A stretch of DNA of 34,932 nucleotides, from contig CALCGT010000015.1 of the NCBI GenBank assembly GCA_937901125.1, positions 1-34,932 of the forward strand. The letters are read 5' to 3'. Source of the stretch: an uncultured Clostridia bacterium (GTDB lineage Bacteria; Bacillota; Clostridia; Lachnospirales; Anaerotignaceae). The notes under the pieces are model-generated. The model was not told the DNA's origin. It did not search any database and was given only the letters and a program-made list of their open reading frames with translations. The position numbers and the translations under genes were made by a program. Shown piece by piece: positions 14,417 to 22,535 of this stretch; within the stretch, counting starts at the first letter, position 1, and each line of letters begins with the position of its first letter.

Positions 14417-16526
14417 CTCAAAGAAACATACCCATCAGGGAATCATGTATGCCATTGCCATTCTCCTGACCCTTTTTTGCATCGGCACAGGTTCCTATGT
14501 ACAGGAAATGGATACGGTGCAGGTGGGCTCTGTGGCGGAAAAACGCTATGTTGCCGAAGCAGATGCCGTGGATGAAGTGGCAACAAAAAAATTGAAGGAC
14601 GCAGCGGCAGATAGCGTTGCGCCTATTTATAAACAGGATTCCGCAGTGGAAGAGGAAAGCCGCAAAAAGGTTGATGAATTGTTTCAGGATTTGAGCAGCA
14701 TCCTTTCTTCTTTGAAAGAAGAGGAAAGCTTTTATGAAAAGGCAAAGGAAGCCCCCTGGAAGCTGCCTGTGGTGCTGACGGAAAAACAGCTGAATGCCTA
14801 TGCCGGGCTGGATGCCGATAACCGCATTTTGTTTGCGGAGGATTGCGTGGCAGTCATGAATCAGGTCTATGGGGAAGGCATCACGGCTGATGCTTTGGAA
14901 AACGGCAGAGCCAAGGCCAATGAAGCCTTTGGGACTACTGGGTGGAATCGTGCCTTGAAGGAAATGGCAAGTGGGATTTTTGCGGCGGCACTGGAACCGA
15001 ACCTTCTGCCCGATGAAGCAGCCATGGAGGCGGCAAGGGAAGAAAAACGGGAAGAAGTGGAAGATGTGATGATCCGCAAAAATCAGAAGATCGTGGACGA
15101 AGGGGAGATCATCACCCAGGATATTTACGACAGATTGGTCAGTCTACATCTGGTGGGCGGTGCCGATTATACCGACAGTGCCTTGCCCCTTCTGGGCAGT
15201 ATGCTGATGGTGACACTGCTGTTCATTGCCCTGTATCTCTTTTTTGCATGGGGAAAGGGGGTTATGGTGATGAAGCAGAATGAAATGAAGATGTTGTTCA
15301 GCGTCTATGTCATCATGGTGATTTTGCTGCGGCTGATGTCGGGCATTCCTTATTTTACCTTGATCCCCTTGGGGCTTTTTGCTATGCTTTCCAGCCTTTT
15401 AGTGGGCAGACGGGTGGCATTGGTCATGAACTCTTTATTTTGTATCATCGGCTGTTTCATTTTCAATGGCGATGTACAGTTTTTGATGTATTCCCTGTTG
15501 GTGGGCACTTTAGGTGCTTTGCTGATCCAAAAAACAGAAAAGCGCCAAATGATCGTTCCCATCGCCGTAGCCATGGGCGCAGTCAGCTTCTTTGCTATGC
15601 TGGGTGTCGGTCTGTTCTTCGAGGACGGCTATTCCCAGGGATTGCTGCTGAAATGCATCTTTGGTGCAGCCATAGGTTTGGTTTCCGTCACCATCGCCGT
15701 GGGCAGCCTGCCCTTTTGGGAGGCGACCTTTGAGGCCAATACACCTCTGCGCCTGCTGGAGCTGACGAATCCCAATAATGAGCTTTTGCGCCGCCTGATG
15801 CTGGAAGCACCGGGCACCTATCACCATAGCCTGATCGTTGCCAATCTGGCGGAAACGGCGGCCTATGCCATTGGTGCCAATACGGCTCTGGCAAGGGCTG
15901 GTGCCTATTATCATGATATCGGCAAGCTGAAAAATCCCCAGTTTTTTGCGGAAAACCAGACGGGCTATAACCCCCACGACGACCTTGCACCGGAAAGCAG
16001 CGCCAAGATCATTACCCAGCATCCGAAAAACGGCGTGGAAATGGGGCTGGAATATAATCTGCCCCGTATCGTTTTAGATGTCATTCGGGAACACCATGGG
16101 ACAAGCCTGGTGAAGTTTTTCTATTTCAAGGCACTGAAGGCCTATGGCACAGAAAATGTAAAGGAATCCGATTATCGCTATCAGGGGACAGTCCCTACTT
16201 CCCGGGAATCTGCCGTTGTTATGCTGGCGGATACGGTGGAAGCGGCGGTACGCTCCATGCTGGGCAGCGGTAAGACCCTGGAAGAAGCGGAAGGCGTCAT
16301 CAAAACCCTGATCAAGGATAAATTGGATGATGGACAGCTGGACTACAGCAGTCTTGCCATCCATGAATTGGAGATCATCCGCAAGGCATTTATCGAAGTG
16401 TTCCACGGTATGTATCATGAGCGGGTGGCATACCCCAAACAGGAAGAAATTGAAGCGGCGGCGAAAAAAGAACAGTCTGCCGAAGCAAAAAGAGAGGAAG
16501 AAAACAGTGAATCTACTGATCGATAA
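14385..16526 (+). CDS. 7TM HD-domain phosphodiesterase (PgpH/YqfF type)
   Basis: A 713-residue membrane protein with the 7TMR-HDED architecture. A cytoplasmic N-terminus and one helix (about 18-40) lead to a large extracellular domain (about 40-270), then a block of seven helices (about 275-460), and finally a cytoplasmic HD domain. The catalytic signature includes His-His at about 480-481 (TYHHSL) and His-Asp at 510-511 (YYHDIGK), with a further EHHGT. The best known relative, Listeria PgpH, hydrolyses cyclic di-AMP, and that is the likely role. The start at 14385 overlaps phoH by 32 bases and follows GAGGCGATCAGG. The C-terminus is Glu/Lys/Ala-rich and overlaps ybeY by 20 bases. Confidence 0.93.
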   Translation: MARKKDASPNNSKKHTHQGIMYAIAILLTLFCIGTGSYVQEMDTVQVGSVAEKRYVAEADAVDEVATKKLKDAAADSVAPIYKQDSAVEEESRKKVDELFQDLSSILSSLKEEESFYEKAKEAPWKLPVVLTEKQLNAYAGLDADNRILFAEDCVAVMNQVYGEGITADALENGRAKANEAFGTTGWNRALKEMASGIFAAALEPNLLPDEAAMEAAREEKREEVEDVMIRKNQKIVDEGEIITQDIYDRLVSLHLVGGADYTDSALPLLGSMLMVTLLFIALYLFFAWGKGVMVMKQNEMKMLFSVYVIMVILLRLMSGIPYFTLIPLGLFAMLSSLLVGRRVALVMNSLFCIIGCFIFNGDVQFLMYSLLVGTLGALLIQKTEKRQMIVPIAVAMGAVSFFAMLGVGLFFEDGYSQGLLLKCIFGAAIGLVSVTIAVGSLPFWEATFEANTPLRLLELTNPNNELLRRLMLEAPGTYHHSLIVANLAETAAYAIGANTALARAGAYYHDIGKLKNPQFFAENQTGYNPHDDLAPESSAKIITQHPKNGVEMGLEYNLPRIVLDVIREHHGTSLVKFFYFKALKAYGTENVKESDYRYQGTVPTSRESAVVMLADTVEAAVRSMLGSGKTLEEAEGVIKTLIKDKLDDGQLDYSSLAIHELEIIRKAFIEVFHGMYHERVAYPKQEEIEAAAKKEQSAEAKREEENSESTDR

Positions 16527-16977
16527 CAGAACAGATGCTGCCCTTTCCCCGGAGCTGGAAGAAGCCATCGGCAAAGCGGCGGCAGAAGCATTGAAATATG
16601 AGAAATTTGATGAAAACTGCGAAATCAGCGTTTCCATCGTGGATAACGAGGAAATTCGCCAGATCAATAAGCAGTTTCGCAATATTGACAGAGCCACAGA
16701 TGTTCTCAGCTTTCCCATGCTGACTTTCGAGGAAGGGGAGGAAGCAGAGGTCAACGAAAATGAAGAGATCATTCTGGGGGATATCATCATTTCCCTAGAG
16801 AGGGCAAAGGAACAGGCGGAGGAATACGGTCATTCCCTGAAACGGGAAATTGCCTTCCTGACTGCCCATAGTATGCTCCATCTCTTGGGCTACGACCACA
16901 TGGAGCCGGAGGAGGAAGCGGAGATGTTCCGCAGACAGAAGGAAATTTTGCTGCAGGCGGGCTTCCCCAGAGAATAA
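16507..16977 (+). CDS. ybeY: Endoribonuclease YbeY (rRNA maturation factor)
   Basis: A 156-residue protein of the YbeY/UPF0054 family, a zinc-dependent single-strand RNase involved in 16S rRNA 3'-end maturation and ribosome quality control. The metal-binding triad appears as HSMLHLLGYDH, with His at 121, 125 and 131. The usual Gly after the first His is Ser here. The RATDVLSFP motif is at 62-70. The start is a GTG at 16507 after GAGGAAG, within the end of the preceding gene; the family N-terminus supports it. The dgkA gene that commonly follows ybeY in Firmicutes is absent and the next gene is cdd. Confidence 0.95.
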   Translation: MNLLIDNRTDAALSPELEEAIGKAAAEALKYEKFDENCEISVSIVDNEEIRQINKQFRNIDRATDVLSFPMLTFEEGEEAEVNENEEIILGDIIISLERAKEQAEEYGHSLKREIAFLTAHSMLHLLGYDHMEPEEEAEMFRRQKEILLQAGFPRE

Positions 16978-16980
16978 AAC

Positions 16981-17060
16981 CGCCCTTGCATAGAAAAAAC
17001 TTTTCGAGCACCCGACGAACAAGAGACAGAGAAATCGCCCTTGCGCAGAAAAACTTTTTC
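16981..17060 (+). repeat. Direct repeat pair between ybeY and cdd
   Basis: CGCCCTTGCATAGAAAAAAC (from 16981) and CGCCCTTGCGCAGAAAAAC (from 17036) are near-identical, continue into T-runs and lie 55 bases apart. No gene lies between them. They could be the scar of a deletion or duplication where a dgkA-like gene often sits. Confidence 0.5.
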
Positions 17061-17155
17061 TCATTAGGAAAAGCTTTGCTTTTAAATCTTCGAAAAAGCA
17101 TTTTCTGCCGGGCAATATCGGTTTTATGATGCGCTTGATAAGGAGGTATACTTCT

Positions 17156-17548
17156 ATGACAGATAGAGAATTGGTAAACATTGCAAAAGAGGCCATGGAG
17201 AACGCCTATGTGCCCTATTCCCGTTTCAAGGTGGGGGCGGCGCTTTTGGCGAAGGATGGTACCGTATTCAAGGGCTGCAACATCGAAAACGCATCCTATG
17301 GTGCCACCAACTGCGCCGAGCGGACAGCCATTTTTAAAGCTGTTTCCGAAGGATACAGAGAATTTGAGAAGATCGCCATTGTTGCCAGCAGTGGGGAGTA
17401 TGCTTCTCCCTGCGGCATTTGCCGACAGGTTTTGTTTGAATTTATGCCCGATGGCAAAGTCATTCTGGACAGCGAGGAAAAGGGTATGGTAGCATTTTCC
17501 GTAAAAGAGTTGTTGCCCTTCGGATTTCGTGGGGAGGATATCAAGTAA
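17156..17548 (+). CDS. cdd: Cytidine deaminase
   Basis: A 130-residue tetrameric-type cytidine deaminase of the pyrimidine salvage pathway, converting cytidine or deoxycytidine to uridine or deoxyuridine. The zinc site is visible as CAE at 53-55 (Glu55 is the proton shuttle) and PCGIC with Cys86 and Cys89. The substrate-contact segment GCNIENASYG is at 40-49. The start at 17156 is set by AAGGAGG nine bases upstream; the in-frame ATGs before it lack such a site. It lies between ybeY and era in the order usual for Firmicutes. Confidence 0.96.
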   Translation: MTDRELVNIAKEAMENAYVPYSRFKVGAALLAKDGTVFKGCNIENASYGATNCAERTAIFKAVSEGYREFEKIAIVASSGEYASPCGICRQVLFEFMPDGKVILDSEEKGMVAFSVKELLPFGFRGEDIK

Positions 17549-17577
17549 AGGAATTGGAAAAGCAAGGTGGAAGAAAT

Positions 17578-18144
17578 ATGGCAGAAAAAAGCTGGGAAAT
17601 TTTAGAGGGTGCTTGCCATTCCTGCAAAAAATGCAGGCTTTGGGAAATGCGTACCAATGTTGTCATCGGCAAAGGCAACCCCCATGCGGATATTTTGTTC
17701 ATCGGGGAGGGACCTGGTCAGCAGGAGGATTTGCAGGGCATACCCTTCGTAGGCCCTGCGGGACAATTATTGGATAAAATGCTGGCAAGTGTGGGCTTAT
17801 CCCTAGAGGATGCCTATATTGCCAATGTGGTGAAATGCCGTCCGCCCGGTAACCGTGACCCCCATGATGATGAAAAGGAAGCCTGCCTGAATTATCTTAG
17901 GTATCAGCTGATGCTCATCCAGCCGAAAATCATCGTTTGTTTGGGGCGTATCGCTGCCACCACCATTATCGACCCCGAATTCAAAATCACCCGTCAGAGA
18001 GGGCAGTGGTTGGAACGAAAGGGCTATCATATCATGGCGACCTACCATCCCTCTGCATTGCTCAGGGATGAAACGAAAAAACGTCCCGCATGGGAGGATA
18101 TGCAGTCCATCCGTGCCAAATGGGACGAATTAAAGGAAAAATAG
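17578..18144 (+). CDS. Family 4 uracil-DNA glycosylase (iron-sulfur)
   Basis: A 188-residue type 4 uracil-DNA glycosylase, which removes uracil from DNA at the start of base-excision repair. Likely [4Fe-4S] ligands are Cys16 and Cys19 near the N-terminus with Cys87 and Cys103, spaced as in the Thermus enzyme. Motif A is GEGPGQQEDLQGIPFVGPAG (43-62) and the late motif is YHPSALLR. The start MAEKSW follows AAGGTGG; a TTG at 17554 is an in-frame alternative without family support. The gene begins 29 bases after cdd, so the two are probably cotranscribed. That pairing is biologically neat, since cytidine deaminase feeds the uracil nucleotide pool. Confidence 0.93.
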   Translation: MAEKSWEILEGACHSCKKCRLWEMRTNVVIGKGNPHADILFIGEGPGQQEDLQGIPFVGPAGQLLDKMLASVGLSLEDAYIANVVKCRPPGNRDPHDDEKEACLNYLRYQLMLIQPKIIVCLGRIAATTIIDPEFKITRQRGQWLERKGYHIMATYHPSALLRDETKKRPAWEDMQSIRAKWDELKEK

Positions 18145-18175
18145 GATACATAATATTTTTTAGGAGGAAAGAAAC

Positions 18176-18655
18176 ATGAACGGCATCGAAGCATTGAAAG
18201 CAAAATTTGCAGACATTGAACTGAAACCCAACGCAAGAACCATGGAGGAAGTGGAACAGTATATCATTGACAAATGGGGTGCATTCCGTGTAAAGATCAC
18301 AGAAACAGAATTGCTTGCCCACTACAAAGCTGCTTGCGAATTCGCAGCAATGATGGGGCGTGATGCAACAAATATGCAGGATGATATCAGAAGATATCGT
18401 CTGCCCAATACAAACAAGATCCATGTGGTTCTGGGCATGCATTCTGAATATATGACAGCGGAAAACGGCATGAAATATTATCAGGCATTGTGTCTCATCA
18501 AAGGCCTGACCCAGGAAGATATCGATACAAAGAACGAAAGATGGCTGCAGTATATGCTGCTGCTGGATATGGCAAAGGACTGGGAAGAAAAAGACCAGAT
18601 CTTCCTGGCGGAACAGAAAGCTATGCTGAAAGAAAGAGGGGTAGAGACAGAATGA
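18176..18655 (+). CDS. Conserved-looking protein of unknown function between udg and era
   Basis: A 159-residue soluble, helix-rich protein that I do not recognise. It has TAGGAGGAAAGAAAC before the ATG, no signal peptide, no membrane segment and no Cys-pair motif. It ends with a charged helix (LAEQKAMLKERGVETE). The stop overlaps the era start (ATGA, 18652-18655), which implies translational coupling with era. Codon use is like its neighbours, with restricted, highly expressed-type codons (ACA, GAA, CTG), so it is probably native rather than recently acquired. A ribosome- or era-related role is only a guess from position. Confidence 0.8.
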   Translation: MNGIEALKAKFADIELKPNARTMEEVEQYIIDKWGAFRVKITETELLAHYKAACEFAAMMGRDATNMQDDIRRYRLPNTNKIHVVLGMHSEYMTAENGMKYYQALCLIKGLTQEDIDTKNERWLQYMLLLDMAKDWEEKDQIFLAEQKAMLKERGVETE

Positions 18656-19554
18656 AAAAATTTCACTCTGGTTTCGTTTCCCTCGTTGGCAGACCCAATG
18701 TGGGCAAATCTACACTGATGAACTGCTTGATCGGGGAAAAAATCGCCATTACCTCCCATAAACCCCAGACCACAAGAAATAAGATCACATCCATCCTGAC
18801 AAAGGAGGATTTCCAGTGCGTATTCCTGGATACCCCCGGTATCCATAAGCCCAAGTCCAAGCTAGGGGAATATATGGTGCGCTCTGCGGAAACAACCTTC
18901 AACGAAGTGGATTTGGTTTTGATGCTCATTGAGCCTACCACAGAGATTCAGGCTATGGATCAGTATGTGCTGGAACGGCTGAAAAATGTAAAAACACCTG
19001 TTGTATTGGTTATCAATAAAATTGACACCGTGGAACGGGATACTCTGCTGGAGGTTATTTCCATATATAATAAGCTGTATGATTTTGCAGATGTAGTGCC
19101 TATTTCTGCCATGAAGGACAGAAACACGGGGGAACTTTTGGAAGTCATTAAAAAATATCTGCCGGAAGGCCCCCAGTATTTCCCCGGGGATATGGTGACA
19201 GACCAGCCGGAACGGCAGATCGCGGCGGAGATCATTCGGGAAAAGGCGTTGTATCTTCTGCAGGATGAAGTGCCTCATGGCATTGCTGTGGAGATCATGT
19301 CCATGAAGAAACGCCCCGATCAGGATATGGTAGACGTACAGGCGACGATCTACTGCGAGCGGGATTCCCATAAGGGTATTATTATCGGCAAGCAGGGCAG
19401 TATGCTGAAGCGGATTGGGTCTACTGCCAGATATGACATGCAGCGGTTGCTGGGTTCGCCCATTTATTTACAGCTTTGGGTGAAGGTGAAGAAGGATTGG
19501 CGTGACAGCGATTTCCTGTTGAAGAACTTCGGCTACGACAAAAAGAACATTTGA
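18652..19554 (+). CDS. era: GTPase Era
   Basis: A 300-residue Era GTPase, which binds the 3' end of 16S rRNA and helps assemble the 30S subunit. G1 is GRPNVGKST (13-21), G3 is DTPGIHKPKSKLGEYM, G4 is NKID, and the C-terminal KH domain contains IIIGKQGSMLKRIG. The start at 18652 is fixed by the family N-terminus (MKKFHSGFVSLVGRPNVG) and the ATGA overlap with the upstream gene. Together with ybeY and recO this forms a ribosome-maturation and repair neighbourhood common in Firmicutes. Confidence 0.97.
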   Translation: MKKFHSGFVSLVGRPNVGKSTLMNCLIGEKIAITSHKPQTTRNKITSILTKEDFQCVFLDTPGIHKPKSKLGEYMVRSAETTFNEVDLVLMLIEPTTEIQAMDQYVLERLKNVKTPVVLVINKIDTVERDTLLEVISIYNKLYDFADVVPISAMKDRNTGELLEVIKKYLPEGPQYFPGDMVTDQPERQIAAEIIREKALYLLQDEVPHGIAVEIMSMKKRPDQDMVDVQATIYCERDSHKGIIIGKQGSMLKRIGSTARYDMQRLLGSPIYLQLWVKVKKDWRDSDFLLKNFGYDKKNI

Positions 19555-19558
19555 TTTT

Positions 19559-19700
19559 GTGAGGCGCTGCCTCACACTCCGCCAAGGGAGTCACTCCCTT
19601 GGAACCCGATACCGCAGAACCATGTACATGGTTCTGCAAATGGGGGTACAGGGAAATTATTTCCCTGTCAGGGTCTGGGACAGCGTCCCAGGGTTTTGGT
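19559..19700 (+). repeat. Hairpin-cluster repeat, copy B, between era and yqzL
   Basis: Five consecutive palindromes: GTGAGGC-GCT-GCCTCAC (19559-19575), CCAAGGGAG-TCA-CTCCCTTGG (19582-19602), the perfect 24-base palindrome at 19614-19637 (half GCAGAACCATGT), ACAGGGAAA-TTA-TTTCCCTGT (19648-19668) and CTGGGAC-AGC-GTCCCAG (19675-19691). The order, loops and linkers match copy C at 22536-22728. No open frame is credible. Confidence 0.75.
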
Positions 19701-19767
19701 AGTATTTTTACAGTATGGCTAGGACGGTTTTTTCACATCCTATCTCCAGGAAAGGGGATGGATTGGT

Positions 19768-19917
19768 ATGATCGAACAGGAACGGGTATATTGGCAGCGG
19801 TTTTTGCAGACAGGGCAGGTGGAGGACTATCTGCGCTATCGCAAATATTTGGCAGAACAGGCGGAAAACCCCCGCCGCCGGATAGAAGAAACATCCAGAT
19901 ATAAGAGATTTTATTGA
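19768..19917 (+). CDS. yqzL: YqzL-like small protein
   Basis: A 49-residue protein between era and recO, exactly where Bacillus has yqzL. The family pattern (Trp, Phe, TG-V, YL, Tyr/Lys) is visible in YWQRFLQTGQVEDYLRYRKY. The C-terminus is longer and basic (ENPRRRIEETSRYKRFY). No function is established for the family. GGGGATGGATTGGT precedes the ATG at 19768. It lies 19 bases before recO and is probably cotranscribed with it. Confidence 0.7.
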   Translation: MIEQERVYWQRFLQTGQVEDYLRYRKYLAEQAENPRRRIEETSRYKRFY

Positions 19918-19936
19918 GATTGATACGAGGACGGCT

Positions 19937-20659
19937 ATGGGAACAGAAAAGCTGCGGGGCATTGTCATAGGGGAACAGGTAAAAGGCGAAAGCAACAAGC
20001 AGATCGTCCTGCTGGCGAAGGGCTTTGGGCGTGTCATCCTTTCTGCCCGTGGGGCGCGTAATGCCAAAAGCAAGCTTTTGGCGGCGACGCAGCTGTTCTG
20101 CTATGCCGATTTTGTTGTTTATGAGGGTAAGGGCTTCTATTCCATCACACAGGCAGAGTTGCTGAACAGCTTTTACGGCCTGCGGACGGATATTGATAAA
20201 TTTTCCGAAGCCATGTATTTGGCGGAGCTGGCAGATCACAGCTGTCCTGCAGGCATGGAGCAGGATGAGGTGCTGGAGTTGTTGTATTATGCCTTTCTCG
20301 TCATGGATAAGGGTACTTTGCCGCCAAAGCTGATCTCCCGCATTTTTGAATTGAAATTATTGCAGATTTCCGGGCTTTTTGCACCGGAAGAGTGTAATAT
20401 CTGCGGGAAAAGCGAGGGCGAGCTCTATTTTGACGGCAGAATAGGGGCGTTTTACTGCCCGGAGCATCGGACACAGAACAGCATTTTGGTTTATGATGCG
20501 GTGCGGAAGGCCTTTGCCTATGTTTTAGAGAAGGAAGGACGGGCGGTTTTTGGTTTCAACCTTTCCCATGAAGCCTTGGAGCAGATGACTGTCATCCTGC
20601 GAAATTACATGGATGTACATATGGATCTGCGGCTGAAAACTCGCGATTTTTTTGCATAG
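19937..20659 (+). CDS. recO: DNA repair protein RecO
   Basis: A 240-residue RecO, which loads RecA onto SSB-coated single-stranded DNA in the RecFOR pathway. The N-terminal OB-fold has the expected LRGIVIGEQVKGESNKQIVL. The zinc-binding region CNICGKSEGELYF...YCPEH is in the C-terminal half (about 153-177). The length is normal. The ribosome-binding site, TACGAGGACGGCT, is modest, which fits coupling to the preceding small gene. Confidence 0.95.
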   Translation: MGTEKLRGIVIGEQVKGESNKQIVLLAKGFGRVILSARGARNAKSKLLAATQLFCYADFVVYEGKGFYSITQAELLNSFYGLRTDIDKFSEAMYLAELADHSCPAGMEQDEVLELLYYAFLVMDKGTLPPKLISRIFELKLLQISGLFAPEECNICGKSEGELYFDGRIGAFYCPEHRTQNSILVYDAVRKAFAYVLEKEGRAVFGFNLSHEALEQMTVILRNYMDVHMDLRLKTRDFFA

Positions 20660-20740
20660 CGGCTGAAATTTTGTTCATATTTTGTGGAAATCTGTGCGCC
20701 GCAGAAGGAAAATGTGCGGAAAATCGTGCAAGATTTCCCC

Positions 20741-20769
20741 TTGACTTTGGTATCAGAAAGCGTTATCAT
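20741..20769 (+). promoter_or_regulatory. Promoter of the glycyl-tRNA synthetase leader
   Basis: TTGACT (20741-20746), a 17-base spacer and TATCAT (20764-20769), placed just before the T-box leader. Confidence 0.7.
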
Positions 20770-20775
20770 AGGTCT

Positions 20776-21003
20776 CAACTTCATATAACCTGCGTTGAAG
20801 AAGAGGAGTATCTGCGGAGGATTTTCAGAGAGCCAGCGGTCGGTGTGAGGTGGCAGTCGGAATCAGAGAAGGGCACTTTGGAGCAGGATTCACAAGAGAG
20901 GGCCGGTGCAATCAGTATCGGTCAACGAGGGTGGAACCGCGGAAGAACTTTAGAGCTTTCGTCCCTTGCTTTTACGGCAAGGGATGAAGGCTTTTCTTTT
21001 TTG
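20776..21003 (+). promoter_or_regulatory. T-box riboswitch (tRNA-Gly sensing)
   Basis: A T-box leader that couples transcription to the charging state of tRNA. The conserved T-box AGGGTGGAACCGCGG is at 20928-20942, and an AGAGGAGTATC GA-motif in stem I lies near 20803. A plausible specifier GGC followed by A is at 20872-20874, which reads as glycine and fits the downstream synthetase. The 3' part can fold either as antiterminator with the T-box or as the terminator at 20955-21003. The specifier assignment is by eye. Confidence 0.88.
20955..21003 (+). terminator. T-box regulated terminator
   Basis: A long stem built on TCCCTTGC/GCAAGGGA (20962-20969 with 20977-20984), extended by further pairs to about 15 bp and followed by CTTTTCTTTTTT. 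It competes with the antiterminator of the leader. Confidence 0.88.
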
Positions 21004-21037
21004 AAAAACTCATTTCTTGAACCGTTAAAAATCCCTT

Positions 21038-21119
21038 GAAATCAAACGTCGTTTGATTTCTTATAAAAGTTTTTGGTTTTGCTTTTTTCAAAAAGCGGAT
21101 GGGTTTGGGCAGCGCCCAA
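21038..21119 (+). repeat. Palindromes between T-box terminator and glyRS
   Basis: GAAATCAAACG/CGTTTGATTTC (about 21038-21060) is a near-perfect palindrome. TTGGGC-AGC-GCCCAA (21105-21119), followed by GGTTTTG, matches the last module of hairpin copy B (CTGGGAC-AGC-GTCCCAG then GGTTTTG). Confidence 0.55.
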
Positions 21120-21142
21120 GGTTTTGATAAGGAGGAAAAATT

Positions 21143-22531
21143 ATGGCAGTAGAATCTATGGAAAAAATCGTAGCATTGGCAAAAAACAGAGGCTTTGTAT
21201 ACCCTGGCTCCGAAATTTACGGTGGTCTAGCAAATACATGGGATTACGGCCCTCTGGGTGTGGAAATGAAAAACAACATGAAAAAAGCATGGTGGAAAAA
21301 ATTCATCCAGGAAAATCCCATGAACGTTGGTGTTGACTGCGCCATCCTGATGAATCCTCAGACATGGGTAGCATCCGGTCATGTTGGCGGTTTCAGCGAC
21401 CCTCTGATGGACTGTAAAGAATGTAAGGAACGTTTCCGTGCAGACAAGCTGATCGAAGATCACATGAAAGCCCACGATATGCCGGAAGTGGTTGTAGATG
21501 GTTGGAGCAACGAAGAAATGAAAAAATTCGTGGATGACAATCAGGTTGCATGCCCTTCCTGCGGCGCCCATAACTTCACAGATATCCGTCAGTTCAACCT
21601 GATGTTCAAAACTTTCCAGGGTGTTACAGAGGATGCGAAAAACGTGGTTTATCTGCGTCCCGAAACAGCACAGGGTATCTTCGTAAACTTCAAAAACGTA
21701 CAGAGAACATCCAGAAAGAAATTGCCCTTCGGTATTGGTCAGATCGGTAAATCCTTCCGTAATGAAATCACACCCGGTAACTTCACTTTCCGTACCAGAG
21801 AATTTGAACAGATGGAACTGGAATTTTTCTGTGAACCCGGCACTGACCTGGAATGGCTGGATTACTGGAGAAAATACTGCAAAGACTTCCTGTTGCACCT
21901 GAACATGACAGAAGAACATATCAGACTGAGAGACCACTCTCCTGAAGAACTGTCCCACTACAGCAAGGGCACAACTGATATTGAATACAAATTCCCCTTC
22001 GGCTGGGGTGAACTGTGGGGCATCGCAGACAGAACAGATTATGACCTGACATGCCACCAGAACACAAGCGGTCAGGATATGACATACTTCGATCAGGAAA
22101 AGAACGAAAAATATGTTCCTTACTGCATTGAACCTTCCGTTGGTGCTGACCGTGTGACGCTGGCGTTCCTGTGTGATGCTTATGATGAAGAAGAAGTGGG
22201 CGAAGGTGATGTAAGAACAGTAATGCATTTCCATCCCGCACTGGCACCTATCAAAGCGGCTGTACTGCCCCTGAGCAAAAAGCTGAATGCACAGGCACAG
22301 GAAGTATACGCAATGATCGCAAAAGAATTCAACTGCGATTACGATGATGCCGGTTCCATCGGTAAACGTTACAGAAGACAGGACGAAGTGGGGACTCCTT
22401 TCTGTATCACATATGACTTTGATTCCGTAGAAGACCAGTGTGTAACAGTCCGTGACAGAGACACAATGGAACAGGTAAGAATGCCTATCGCTGATCTGGT
22501 ATCCTATCTGAAAGAAAAAATGGAATTTTAA
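21143..22531 (+). CDS. glyQS: Glycine--tRNA ligase (alpha2 type)
   Basis: A 462-residue class II glycyl-tRNA synthetase of the dimeric, eukaryote-like type. It opens with MEKIVALAKNRGFVYPGSEI and YGGLANTWDYGPLGVE. Motif 2 is around RNEITPGNFTFRTREFEQME, and motif 3 is around GADRVTLAFLCDAY. The C-terminal anticodon-binding domain begins near HPALAPIKAAVLPL. A Cys-rich insert (DCKECKERF and CPSCGAH) may bind zinc. ATAAGGAGGAAAAATT precedes the ATG at 21143. It is controlled by the glycine T-box upstream. Codons are strongly biased, as expected for high expression. Confidence 0.97.
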   Translation: MAVESMEKIVALAKNRGFVYPGSEIYGGLANTWDYGPLGVEMKNNMKKAWWKKFIQENPMNVGVDCAILMNPQTWVASGHVGGFSDPLMDCKECKERFRADKLIEDHMKAHDMPEVVVDGWSNEEMKKFVDDNQVACPSCGAHNFTDIRQFNLMFKTFQGVTEDAKNVVYLRPETAQGIFVNFKNVQRTSRKKLPFGIGQIGKSFRNEITPGNFTFRTREFEQMELEFFCEPGTDLEWLDYWRKYCKDFLLHLNMTEEHIRLRDHSPEELSHYSKGTTDIEYKFPFGWGELWGIADRTDYDLTCHQNTSGQDMTYFDQEKNEKYVPYCIEPSVGADRVTLAFLCDAYDEEEVGEGDVRTVMHFHPALAPIKAAVLPLSKKLNAQAQEVYAMIAKEFNCDYDDAGSIGKRYRRQDEVGTPFCITYDFDSVEDQCVTVRDRDTMEQVRMPIADLVSYLKEKMEF

Positions 22532-22535
22532 GACC

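Noticed and set aside
19614..19637. The perfect 24-base palindrome as a recombination site of its own
   Set aside because: It occupies the position of the third hairpin in the repeat family, so it is better explained as one module of copy B.
20671..21039. A 122-codon frame over the T-box leader
   Set aside because: The region is a T-box leader with its promoter and terminator; the frame is chance.
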